Shown: in pieces, positions 8,644 to 17,016 of the stretch
Layout: every line of letters starts with the position of its first letter
How positions within the stretch are numbered: position 1 is the first letter of the stretch
Assembly (NCBI RefSeq): GCF_001274775.1
Contig: NZ_LGUE01000006.1
Location: 16,893-80,892, forward strand
DNA from: Rossellomorea marisflavi
GTDB lineage: Bacteria > Bacillota > Bacilli > Bacillales > Bacillaceae_B
Reading direction: 5' to 3'
Length of the DNA stretch: 64,000 nt
The notes under the pieces: model-generated
What the model was told of the DNA's origin: nothing
Databases searched by the model: none
What the model saw: the letters and a program-made list of their open reading frames with translations, nothing else
Position numbers and translations under genes: made by a program

Positions 8644-8671
8644 GCAGAGCAAGTCTCTGCTCATTTTTTTT
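8644..8671 (+). terminator. Hairpin and U-tract directly before the PLD gene
   Basis: GCAGAG-CAAGT-CTCTGC is followed by about eight T residues, which run straight into the GGAGG ribosome binding site of the gene at 8686. A terminator touching a ribosome binding site suggests attenuation or blocking of leaky transcription. Confidence 0.6.
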
Positions 8672-8685
8672 GGAGGATTTATATA

Positions 8686-9795
8686 ATGATAAGCAAAGAA
8701 AACCATCAACCTGTTCCTTTTCAACATGGTGAAGTAGTATTATCTAGTGGCATTGAAAATTTCAAACAAGTGTTTGATGATTTAAAAAATGGAGACCATT
8801 TATACATTACTTCATTTAGTTACTCTGTAGACAAAGAATTAAATCAATTACTTGTAGAGAAAATTGATTATATAAATGATATAAGAGTCATATTTAATGT
8901 ATTTAACTATGACCAAAAAGAAAGAGCCAGAATAAATCACCTTATTAAAAAGACATTAGAGATCAACCCCTATATTCAATTTTTTTATAGTAACACGAAT
9001 CACTCAAAAATTATTTCAAACGGAAGAAGGATATACATAGGTAGTGCTAATGCAACAGGAAATACAAGAAATAACTTTGAATCTGGAGTAATCATAAAGG
9101 AAATAGAACCTATTCGACAGATAGAGAAATCTGTTTTTAAATATGCTCATCTTGGAACAGTACCTTATTTCACTGACCCAATTGGTCCGGTAATAGCTAC
9201 ATTCTTACTGATCTATCAAGAAGCAGAAAAGGAGATAAGTTCTGTTAGGGATATTTATAGGTGGGCTAGTGAAGGTAAAAGCATCACAGAGGAAGACTTA
9301 CCAAAGGACACATATGATGTCAGTGATTATGTGGGAAGATTCAATAATTTTTTCAAAACCATCAACGATCAATTAAAAGAATTCGTTGAGCGTAGATGTT
9401 TATTTGATGATGATAGTAAGATGATATTAAATTATTTGTTAGATGAGATAGAAAACAAAATAGATAGACTTGCTAATATCAGCTATCAAATGGGAAGTGA
9501 GACAAATTCCTTTTTTGATTTTATAGAAGATTATAGAAATGCACGGGAAGAAGTGAAATCATTTTTTTGGAGAACAAGTATTTTACTTGAAGGTAAAAAC
9601 TATCTATTGCAAGAAGAGCTTCTATTTGATAAATTCCAGACTATTTTGGACTGTTTATATTATTTAAGAGTACAATGGATAAACACTTTTTTTGCAACGG
9701 AGTTCATAGAATTCCAATCGGAGTTCTCAATATTTAGTTGGTTAGAGGCACCTGAGCTTTCTAGAAAATATATAGAACGATTCATTTCTTTATAA
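8686..9795 (+). CDS. Phospholipase D-like (HKD) domain protein
   Basis: A 369-residue protein whose first about 155 residues form a PLD-like domain. The motif HSKIISNGRRIYIGSANAT (His near 106) has the H-x-K...G-S-x-N layout of PLD-superfamily nucleases and lipases. Only one HKD motif is present, so the active site would need a dimer, as in Nuc-type endonucleases. The remaining about 210 residues are mostly charged helices with no family I recognise. There is no signal peptide, so it should be cytoplasmic. It opens cargo module 1 of an island that also carries SIR2-HerA, so a defence nuclease is a reasonable inference but not shown. Confidence 0.75.
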   Translation: MISKENHQPVPFQHGEVVLSSGIENFKQVFDDLKNGDHLYITSFSYSVDKELNQLLVEKIDYINDIRVIFNVFNYDQKERARINHLIKKTLEINPYIQFFYSNTNHSKIISNGRRIYIGSANATGNTRNNFESGVIIKEIEPIRQIEKSVFKYAHLGTVPYFTDPIGPVIATFLLIYQEAEKEISSVRDIYRWASEGKSITEEDLPKDTYDVSDYVGRFNNFFKTINDQLKEFVERRCLFDDDSKMILNYLLDEIENKIDRLANISYQMGSETNSFFDFIEDYRNAREEVKSFFWRTSILLEGKNYLLQEELLFDKFQTILDCLYYLRVQWINTFFATEFIEFQSEFSIFSWLEAPELSRKYIERFISL

Positions 9796-10063
9796 AGGGC
9801 TGAAGGGTGGAATATGGCTAATTAGTAGGATTTTTTATATTAAATTATAAATAAACTATAAGGAACTCTGTACAAATCCTACACATATTCACTATTTCGC
9901 CTAAATTCAATTAACATACATACAGGTGGATGATGTGAGGATCTTTCTTAATAAAAACTTATTCAAAAGTTTGATTGAATTACAATGTCTTTCAGCCATT
10001 TAATATTTAGTCATTAATAGCATTGAGATTAATGAAAGTTTATAAAATTTAGGGGTGGAAAAT

Positions 10064-10537
10064 ATGACATGGATTGACTACACAACTCTAGGTGTTTCAG
10101 TAGGAACGTTATTGTTACTTGTTTATAATTCTATTATTTCGAATAAAGCAAAAAAGAAAGACCGGAGAATTTCAGTAGTCTTGGAAGAGAGAAGGAAAAT
10201 GCACAACGAGTTATTTCTTCATATTACAAGTGTGCTAGATATAGGTAGGAAAAGCATTGAAATTATCGAAATGGAACAAAGGCAAGAAATGAAATGGAAA
10301 TTATTAAATCATAAAATATTCATATGGTTAAATTTGAATAAAGAAAATAAATTTTCAGAACAATTAAGGTCACATTGTAATGAATATGTTTTTTGGTGTG
10401 CAAGTATTTTGGAAAAAGAATATGATATACAAGTTGATTCATACACATGGGTAGCTGATAAAAATGTTCAAAATATTTGGGTTTTAATAGATAAATATAT
10501 TAAAAATGAAAATGAATTAAAGAAAAAACTAATTTAA
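10064..10537 (+). CDS. Hypothetical single-pass membrane protein
   Basis: 157 residues from ATG 10064, chosen over an in-frame GTG at 10055 because the AGGGGTGG ribosome binding site overlaps that GTG. One transmembrane segment (about residues 8-26) is followed by a basic stretch and a mainly helical cytoplasmic part. No family recognised. It lies between the PLD gene and a RipA-like fragment in module 1. Confidence 0.55.
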   Translation: MTWIDYTTLGVSVGTLLLLVYNSIISNKAKKKDRRISVVLEERRKMHNELFLHITSVLDIGRKSIEIIEMEQRQEMKWKLLNHKIFIWLNLNKENKFSEQLRSHCNEYVFWCASILEKEYDIQVDSYTWVADKNVQNIWVLIDKYIKNENELKKKLI

Positions 10538-10586
10538 TCAATTCTTCGAACATTATATAAAACTACTATCGCTGTATCAGAAACAA

Positions 10587-10832
10587 ATGAGTTTAAAAAA
10601 ACTATATGGACGATATTCATTTTCTGTTAGCAGGATAAACATTTTATTAAGCTTGTATGGCTGCTTGATTTGGTTTTTTCTTTCTAGTAAAGCATTCTGT
10701 AGCTACTTTAAATTATTCGGAATTTTTGACGGATTAAATATAATTATTATTATGACCTTATCTATTTTCTTAATATATCAATTCTTTAAGAACAGTAAAA
10801 CTCAAAGAAAAAATATGAGGAAAATTCGTTAA
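10587..10832 (+). pseudogene. C-terminal fragment of a RipA-like membrane protein
   Basis: 81 residues with two hydrophobic segments, clearly related to the C-terminal third of the 222-residue protein at 19780-20448. Compare YSFSVSRINILLSL with YPFSVSKINQLLSL; the next segment and the tail (KNSKTQRKNMRK against KSSKNLDRRK) also match. No N-terminal two-thirds can be found upstream and there is no convincing ribosome binding site. I read it as a truncated copy left after rearrangement. A short functional membrane protein is less likely. Confidence 0.6.
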
Positions 10833-10963
10833 TCGAAGATATACAGATTAATCGGAGCGTCGTATCAGAAAAGTAGTGTAAAAGTTCTCTATTATAAAAT
10901 GCATTATAGTTAAACCCTGCACTGACAGGCCTATAAAAATTCCTAAAAGAAAGGAAAAACACT

Positions 10964-11764
10964 ATGAATAGAAATTCTAAATATCAAAAATCAATAGCTG
11001 ATGAATTTTCTGCCATAAAAGATAGAGTTGAATACTTTATTGAGAATGTTCACAATGGGGAAAATGGAAGATATAGAGAAATAATTTTGATGAATTACTT
11101 AAAAAAAATTCTACCAGAAGGCATAGGTGTTGGAACAGGATTTGTAAGAAATCGAGAGGGCAAAATTACGAAACAAATAGATATTATTGTTTACAGAAAT
11201 TCTTATCCTAAATTATTTGAAGAAGGTGATTTTGTAATTATAATGCCTGAAAGTGTTCTGGGCATAATTGAAGTTAAGTCCAGGACTACAACTGACAATC
11301 TTTCTAATTCTAGTAAAGGAGCAATCCAAAAAGCGGTTTATAATGGAAAGGTTGTTGGTAATAAGGAAATATTTAATGGGATATTTGGTTTTGACACTAA
11401 CGTTAATTTTAACCATGATTTCAGTGATGAAAATTTAGCCAATATCTTAAAAGTATCAGAAGGGTACATCAACCATATTGCTTTTAATAGTGAATATTTT
11501 ATGAGGTTTTGGAGATCAGGTAATCCAGATATAAACCAAAAGCCATGTTTCAGCTTTTATGATTTATCAATGAGAAGTATCCAGGGGAATTCAACAGGAG
11601 AAGGGCTAGCATTTGGGTATTTCATCTCAAATCTATTAGAAGTAATTTATGAAAATATAATTCCGGAGGCACTTACAAGGCAATATTTTGAGTTTTTATA
11701 CCCTATTGAAGGAACAAAGGAACGACATAGACTAATAGGTAAAGAGGTTTTTATTAGGGAATAA
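10964..11764 (+). CDS. DUF6602-type putative nuclease
   Basis: 266 residues resembling the DUF6602 family. The N-terminus has a helix (SIADEFSAIKDRVEYFIENV). The central part has QIDIIVYR followed by GIIEVKSR, the D...ExK spacing of PD-(D/E)XK nucleases, with the preceding RYREIILMNYLK helix as usual. The catalytic reading is inferred from this motif only. A gAAAGGaAAa ribosome binding site lies upstream. It is the last gene of module 1, 195 bases before repeat copy A. Family members often occur in defence islands, but a specific role is not established. Confidence 0.65.
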   Translation: MNRNSKYQKSIADEFSAIKDRVEYFIENVHNGENGRYREIILMNYLKKILPEGIGVGTGFVRNREGKITKQIDIIVYRNSYPKLFEEGDFVIIMPESVLGIIEVKSRTTTDNLSNSSKGAIQKAVYNGKVVGNKEIFNGIFGFDTNVNFNHDFSDENLANILKVSEGYINHIAFNSEYFMRFWRSGNPDINQKPCFSFYDLSMRSIQGNSTGEGLAFGYFISNLLEVIYENIIPEALTRQYFEFLYPIEGTKERHRLIGKEVFIRE

Positions 11765-11958
11765 GGAGTTACAGACATTATTCGACCCTTAATTATGAGT
11801 ATGCTGTTGATGAAAAAGATTGCGTGGTATTTGCTATAGGTGAATTTTTATGGAAAGTAAAACTAAAAAATAATATAGAGAATGTAGAGAAATTCCGCTA
11901 CATAATTTTTAGTTATACAGGTTAGTTATTAACATAAAAATACCCTTAATAAAAAAGT

Positions 11959-12155
11959 GGTAACATTTTGGTAACGCAATCCAGTGTAAGGTTAAAGATG
12001 ATACAGAAATAATTTAACAAAACCTTGATAAAACGCATTTTCTTTACACAGCGTGTAAGTTATTACTTACACACTCTCATCTTAAGGACGGGATGGTGTA
12101 ATAATCATCGCCGAAAAAAGACCTCTTGGAAGTAATCCAATGAGGCCTTTTTGTT
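11959..12155 (+). repeat. Module-boundary repeat, copy A (att-like)
   Basis: First of three related noncoding blocks. GGTAAC-ATTTT-GGTAACGCAATCCAGT at 11959-11985 is a direct repeat of GGTAAC plus a box shared with the other copies. The second box (TATTAC...CTCTCATCTTAAGGACGGGATGGTGTAAT) spans about 12061-12113. The copy also has its own perfect hairpin GTGTAAGT-TATT-ACTTACAC (12053-12072). A terminator closes the block. Confidence 0.75.
12119..12154 (+). terminator. Terminator at the end of repeat copy A
   Basis: CCTCTTGGA-AGTA-TCCAATGAGG with a T-tract. The same position in copies B and C also carries a terminator. Confidence 0.7.
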
Positions 12156-12750
12156 TTTTATAATTTAAAAGTGAAGCAACTGTATCCTAAATTGTCTCAA
12201 TTAAACTGAAGCTTCTTTTCTAGCTCTTTAACTTTAGACTAATATGATTTGTATATGTTTTTCTACAGCGGATTCACTAATTTTAGTATTCTTCTTTGAA
12301 ACAAATGGTAAAATAGAATATATTTACAAAAACTCAACAAGAATTAGGTGGTATTAATTTGAAAGACCTAATCCAAGAATCGTTGAGTATAGAGATGGAG
12401 TCTTCTCGAAAATGAAAAGATTTAGGGATTACCATATCTTCTCTAGAAGCAATAAACTATTAGTGGAGAACTAGTGAAGAGATTGGGCTGTTGAATCTAT
12501 TCAGAATAGTAGATTTCTGTAAGAGGAAGAATTTAAGAAAATAGAAAAGAATACTTTGAAATATCCAGTAAAAACCAGTAAGAAAAGAATATAGAGACCT
12601 AATAGGACATTTGCAATTCTCTAAGTATTGATTTTTATAGCTTTTAAGTAACATAGAAAAATAGTTACTGTCTTCTCTTTTTGTATTCTAATCAATGAAT
12701 TGAAATGTTTTGTATAATGATGGTAATAAATACTTAGATTGGAGGATTTT

Positions 12751-13770
12751 ATGATTGACGAACAAATGAATAATAGCAAAGATCTAATAGTAAAATATCT
12801 TAGAAAATTAGCAATTACAAAACAGCTGAATTTTTTGATTGGTTCAGGCACTTCTTATCCTGCAATACCTTTGATGGGAATGATTCAGGCAGAGGATTAT
12901 GAAAATAGAAATACAATATTAGCTGAAACAGTTAAAAGAGTAAGCGAAGATTTATTGGGACAAGCTTCAGAATATAGATCATCAATTTGTATCACTTTGA
13001 ATAATTACACTAATTTCATTTCAAAGATAATAGATATACTTAACTTGTCAAATTCAAGGCAGACACCCCGTACTGCCAATCTGTTTACAACAAACTATGA
13101 TTTATTTATTGAGAAAGCTTCTGACAATGTCCTACAAAACTATAGATTTATATTTAATGATGGTGCTAGTGGTTATTTTGATAGAAAGCTTGATGGCTCA
13201 AACTATAATCGAACAGTTTCGTATAAGGGGCTGAATGATAACTATACAAATGAAATACCTTCTTTGACCTTAATAAAGCCTCATGGTTCTATGAATTGGG
13301 AAAAAGTTGGGGATTCTGTATTAATTAGAAATAGTGTTATTGATTCTTCAGTTATTGTTAAACCTACAGGGTATGAAGAACAAGATACTTTTTACAATAA
13401 TCATTTTCATGAGATGCTAAGAGTATTTCAACTAGAGTTAGATAAACCACAATCCGTTTTGTTTGTGATTGGCTTTTCGTTTCAAGATAAACATATTGCA
13501 AAGATGATTAAAAGAGCAATTCAAAATCCAGAATTAATGGTGTACGCTTTTGGGTTCACTGATAGTGATAGAGAAACCTATTTAGAGAATTTAGAATTGA
13601 GTGCTGAACGAAGTAATTTTACTATTTTAACTCCAGAAAATTTTCGTGAAGAGTATAAAACAAAGAACACGGTTAATGAAGGTGAAGACTGGTATAGTTT
13701 TGACTTAACAAACTTAACTAGTATATTGAGTGGAACAAGTATGGAGGACTTAAAAGATGGAAAGTCCTAA
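12751..13770 (+). CDS. SIR2-domain NAD-binding effector of a SIR2-HerA system
   Basis: 339 residues from ATG 12751. The GGAGG ribosome binding site lies inside the longer TTG-started form, so the ATG is preferred. Sirtuin-fold marks are in order: NAD-loop FLIGSGTSYP (about 30), FTTNYDLF (about 112), catalytic His in KPHGSMNW (about 176) and the late GFSFQDKHI motif (about 241). Zinc-finger cysteines are absent, as in SIR2-like defence NADases. The stop lies 14 bases inside the next gene, a HerA ATPase, which is the known SIR2-HerA anti-phage pair. In studied systems the complex depletes NAD or degrades nucleic acid on infection. Confidence 0.88.
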   Translation: MIDEQMNNSKDLIVKYLRKLAITKQLNFLIGSGTSYPAIPLMGMIQAEDYENRNTILAETVKRVSEDLLGQASEYRSSICITLNNYTNFISKIIDILNLSNSRQTPRTANLFTTNYDLFIEKASDNVLQNYRFIFNDGASGYFDRKLDGSNYNRTVSYKGLNDNYTNEIPSLTLIKPHGSMNWEKVGDSVLIRNSVIDSSVIVKPTGYEEQDTFYNNHFHEMLRVFQLELDKPQSVLFVIGFSFQDKHIAKMIKRAIQNPELMVYAFGFTDSDRETYLENLELSAERSNFTILTPENFREEYKTKNTVNEGEDWYSFDLTNLTSILSGTSMEDLKDGKS

Positions 13771-15637
13771 GAAAACCCTAGGAGTAATTACTTCTGTTGA
13801 AGGTGATGTATCGCAAGTTGGAATGTACAGCATGTCAAATGATGCAGAATTCATCTGGTATGGGGAGATATTGACAGGCCCTAAAATTGGTGCTTACCTA
13901 ACTATTAATCAAAATGAGATTAAAATTATTGCAACTGTTTCAATTGAGAAAGTGATTGATCAACAAAATTCTATTAAAAGTTCTGAATTTGATAATAGAT
14001 ATTCAAAAAACTCAATAAATAGAATTATTTCTTTGAAAACCAAAGGAGTAATTGAAGCAGGAAAATTTAAGGTGACAAGTCAGTACGTACCTATGATTGG
14101 TAATGAGGTCACTTTGACAACTTTAGATGAGTTGAAAATTATTTATGGAATTGAAAATAATGAACCAACAATAAAACTCGGAAAATCAATTTTAGAAAAT
14201 CAACCAATTCAATTATCAATAAATAAGTTCTTTGCATCCCATATAGGTATATTTGGAAATACCGGAAGTGGTAAGTCTAATACATTGCATAAATTATACT
14301 TGGAACTTTTCAGATCGGATTTTTATGAGCAAATAAAACAAAAATCCCAATTTTTCGTAATGGATTTTAATGGAGAATATTCATCTACGAATAGTGATGA
14401 TTCAACAAGAAAAGGGATTTTTGGAGTTGAAATAGAAAATAAAGAAATATATGAAATTAACACGCGAGATTCAATCAGGGGTAGAAAGTTACCGGTTGAA
14501 AGAAAATATATATTTGATGCTGACATATTAGCGATACTCTTTGATGCCAGACCCGCAACACAAGTACCGTTTCTAAGAAGTTCAATAAAAGAATTTAATG
14601 AAAAACTCTTAACAGCTCATTTTGATTTTGGGGCATATACTACAGGAACTCTAAAAAAAATACTAACATCGGGTTCTTCTACCAACCAAGATAGTTTTCA
14701 GGATTGGGTAGATACAGCAAAAAAATATCTAAGAAATAAAGATCTTTTTTCTGAGCTGGATCAAATTAGACAAATCAATGGAAATTATAAAATTGATACA
14801 CCGGAAATATGGTTTAACAGTGGTTCGAATGAGGGAATTACACCAGAAAAACTGGGGAAATCAGGAATTTCGAAAATCTCAGAAGAATTAAAAAAACTAT
14901 TTAATAGTTTGAGGAGTACACCAATTCATCAATTACAAATGTTTCTAGAATTCCAAAAAGTCCATAGGACTGCATGGGGAAAAGTAAATCGAGAACACTT
15001 AAATCCCTTATTTAACAGAATTATTTCTTCTTTACAAAGTCTAGAAAAGGTTATAGAAGTTAAAGAAAGAGCTATTGAAGACTATAAAATGATGAATGTT
15101 ATATCGCTTGTTCATTCAAATCAAGAGATTACTCGATTAATTCCTATGTTGTTATCTAAGATGATTTACGATGAGCAAAAATCATTAGTTTCTGGAAAAA
15201 GTGTTCATCAGACGAAACACTTAATTATTGATGAAGCTCATAATATATTAAATTCTGAGTATAGAAATAATGGAGATGATTGGCAAGATTATAGACTGTC
15301 TGTCTTTGAAGAAATTATCAAAGAAGGTCGGAAGTTCGGGTTTTACCTTACTTTATCCAGCCAAAGACCAGCTGATATTTCTCCAACTATTCTTTCTCAA
15401 ACACATAACTATTTGATTCATCGCTTAGTTAATGAGCAGGATTTAAGAATGCTTGAAAATACTATGCCTACACTTGATAAAAGTTCCTATCAGATGATAC
15501 CATGTCTCGGCCAAGGTGAAGCAATTATTACAGGGAATGCAATGAGCGTTCCAGTGTTCGTGAAAATTGATAAAGAGGAGTTGCTTCGTCCAACGAGTGA
15601 TGATATTAAGCTTACTGATTTGTGGAGGAGACCATAA
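13757..15637 (+). CDS. HerA-like ATPase/translocase of a SIR2-HerA system
   Basis: 626 residues. The N-terminal HAS-barrel-like region (1-110) is followed by a FtsK/HerA P-loop domain with Walker A GNTGSGKSNT (about 167), FVMDFNGEY, Walker B HLIIDEAHN (about 487) and the sensor/arginine region LSSQRPADIS. HerA proteins form hexamers. In this system they bind the SIR2 ring and control its activity. The ATG at 13757 overlaps the SIR2 gene by 14 bases and uses a GGAGG site within it, so the two are co-translated. It is intact and slightly larger than typical archaeal HerA. Confidence 0.88.
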   Translation: MESPKKTLGVITSVEGDVSQVGMYSMSNDAEFIWYGEILTGPKIGAYLTINQNEIKIIATVSIEKVIDQQNSIKSSEFDNRYSKNSINRIISLKTKGVIEAGKFKVTSQYVPMIGNEVTLTTLDELKIIYGIENNEPTIKLGKSILENQPIQLSINKFFASHIGIFGNTGSGKSNTLHKLYLELFRSDFYEQIKQKSQFFVMDFNGEYSSTNSDDSTRKGIFGVEIENKEIYEINTRDSIRGRKLPVERKYIFDADILAILFDARPATQVPFLRSSIKEFNEKLLTAHFDFGAYTTGTLKKILTSGSSTNQDSFQDWVDTAKKYLRNKDLFSELDQIRQINGNYKIDTPEIWFNSGSNEGITPEKLGKSGISKISEELKKLFNSLRSTPIHQLQMFLEFQKVHRTAWGKVNREHLNPLFNRIISSLQSLEKVIEVKERAIEDYKMMNVISLVHSNQEITRLIPMLLSKMIYDEQKSLVSGKSVHQTKHLIIDEAHNILNSEYRNNGDDWQDYRLSVFEEIIKEGRKFGFYLTLSSQRPADISPTILSQTHNYLIHRLVNEQDLRMLENTMPTLDKSSYQMIPCLGQGEAIITGNAMSVPVFVKIDKEELLRPTSDDIKLTDLWRRP

Positions 15638-15870
15638 TAATTAGAAAGTTTGCCGGAGCTAATTTAGAAGAGATACTTAGTTTCTTAGAGTTACTGGGGC
15701 GATTATATAAGTGCCAATTAAGATCTTTTTATGTTATGAGACAGTGGAACCATCCTCCTAATTCATAGATAATTTGTAAATTGACATCGTTTCTAAATAG
15801 TTGATTAATTATAAGTAATAACTAGCTATTTTTCGCCACATAAATTCGCATGAAAAGCTTTGAAAAGAAA

Positions 15871-16125
15871 TTGCTAACGCAATCCAGTGAAAAGAAGTAA
15901 ATCCCCGTTAAGGATGTTACAGTAATAAACTCAAAAATCGAATTACCGCACTTATATCATACAGAGTGTAAGATATTACCCCCCTCACCTAGGAGCGGCA
16001 TGATGTGATGACCGCACAACCCCTTGGTATATAAGGGTTTGTGATTTTGCTAATAAATTGCTAACATAAGGTAAACATAAAAGAGGCTTCTCAAAAGTTG
16101 ATCCAACTTTTGAGAAGCCTTTTTG
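15871..16125 (+). repeat. Module-boundary repeat, copy B (att-like)
   Basis: Second of three related blocks. GCTAACGCAATCCAGT (15873-15888) matches copies A and C. GTAAGATATTAC...CTCACC (about 15968-15989) and GCGGCATGATG (about 15996-16006) match the second box. The right part carries TTGGTATATAAGGGTTTG and two TTGCTAA motifs (16047-16063) like those in copy C, and then a terminator. Confidence 0.75.
16084..16125 (+). terminator. Terminator at the end of repeat copy B
   Basis: A 17-bp perfect stem, AGGCTTCTCAAAAGTTG with its complement, loop ATC, and five T residues after. Confidence 0.85.
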
Positions 16126-16461
16126 TGTTATATGTTCACACATTCTCTCAGGTACACGCTTACAGATTAATTCTTGTAATAGGTAGTAGACTCATACTTC
16201 GCAGCAGAGTTCCAATTTACAAACATTAAAAAAAGTGTACTAAAGTTAAAAAGCTGAGAGAACAGGAAATAATGGTGGTTTTACTTTAACATATTGTTGA
16301 AAAAATAATATAGATATTTTAAGTTCTAATAGGTTAAAAAGTTGTAAGGGAACCCATTGTCTTTAAAAAGATTGATAGATGGGCCTTGATTGTCTGATAT
16401 AATAAAAATATATGTAAAGTTTTGGATGTTTTCAATATAAATAAAATAATAGGAGATAGAT

Positions 16462-17016
16462 ATGGATATCGGTTTCTTTGAAGGTTTTAAAATGGGACTA
16501 GACTTACTTTGGTCTATGTTAGCTGTCGACCCTTTATTAACATTTGGAATAATGGTATTTTTTGGTGGTCTCCTCTTAGTTGCGTTAATAGTTAATTTGC
16601 TTAGAGAACAAAAACTCGGAAAATCAGGTATTTTAGAAGTTGATAAAATGTCAGGAAGGAAGTTTGAAGAATATCTACTGGCCTTGTTAAAAGCGAAAGG
16701 CTATTATGTGCAATTAACACCAGCAAGTGGTGATTACGGAGCTGACCTTATTTTATCAGCAAAAGGCAAGAAAATTATTGTCCAAGCTAAGAGATATAAG
16801 AAAAATGTTGGAGTAAAGGCTGTACAAGAAATAGCTTCAGCAAAAAGTCATTACAAAGCGGATGAGTGCTGGGTGGTTACTAATAGCTTTTTTACCGAAC
16901 AAGCTAGAAAACTAGCTAATTCAAACCAGGTACGGTTGATTGATCGTAAGCAACTAATGAATTGGATGGTACAAGAAAACAAAGTTGATAGAGGGTTCAG
17001 TAGGATAATGGGGTGA
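16462..17016 (+). CDS. Membrane-anchored Mrr-like restriction endonuclease
   Basis: 184 residues. Hydrophobic segments at about 18-52 form one or two membrane helices. They are followed by a Mrr_cat domain of the PD-(D/E)XK fold: GRKFEEYLLALLKAKGY helix, SGDYGADLIL with the catalytic Asp (about 94), then QAKRYKK with the Q-x-K catalytic pair (about 107-109). Mrr-like enzymes cut foreign or modified DNA. Proteins with this membrane-tethered form are common in Firmicutes. It opens module 3 after repeat B, and its stop overlaps the next start by four bases. Confidence 0.82.
   Translation: MDIGFFEGFKMGLDLLWSMLAVDPLLTFGIMVFFGGLLLVALIVNLLREQKLGKSGILEVDKMSGRKFEEYLLALLKAKGYYVQLTPASGDYGADLILSAKGKKIIVQAKRYKKNVGVKAVQEIASAKSHYKADECWVVTNSFFTEQARKLANSNQVRLIDRKQLMNWMVQENKVDRGFSRIMG

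Larger units (their letters stand above)
8024..8685 (+). other. Gene-free stretch between the dead integrase and the first cargo module
   Basis: It holds a run of three hairpins (8110-8184), a perfect palindrome GGGTATATACCC at 8275-8286 that could be an operator, and a hairpin/U-tract (8644-8670) directly before the next gene. No credible coding frame is seen. Confidence 0.45.
11765..12750 (+). other. Repeat-bearing intergenic region between modules 1 and 2
   Basis: Nearly 1 kb without an intact gene. Bases 11765-11925 can be read as about 50 codons without a start (ending in a TAG near 11925), perhaps a gene remnant. 11959-12155 is repeat copy A. Between 12356 and 12560, short blocks resembling a decayed reading frame are interrupted by several stops. 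Confidence 0.4.
15638..16461 (+). other. Repeat-bearing intergenic region between modules 2 and 3
   Basis: About 820 bases. The first 230 and last 330 are AT-rich with no gene that I can support. The middle is repeat copy B with its terminator. Confidence 0.45.

Noticed and set aside
17013..17016. The Mrr-like and zinc-ribbon genes as a toxin-antitoxin pair
   Set aside because: The four-base overlap is typical, but sizes and domains are those of nucleases, not of a toxin-antitoxin system.
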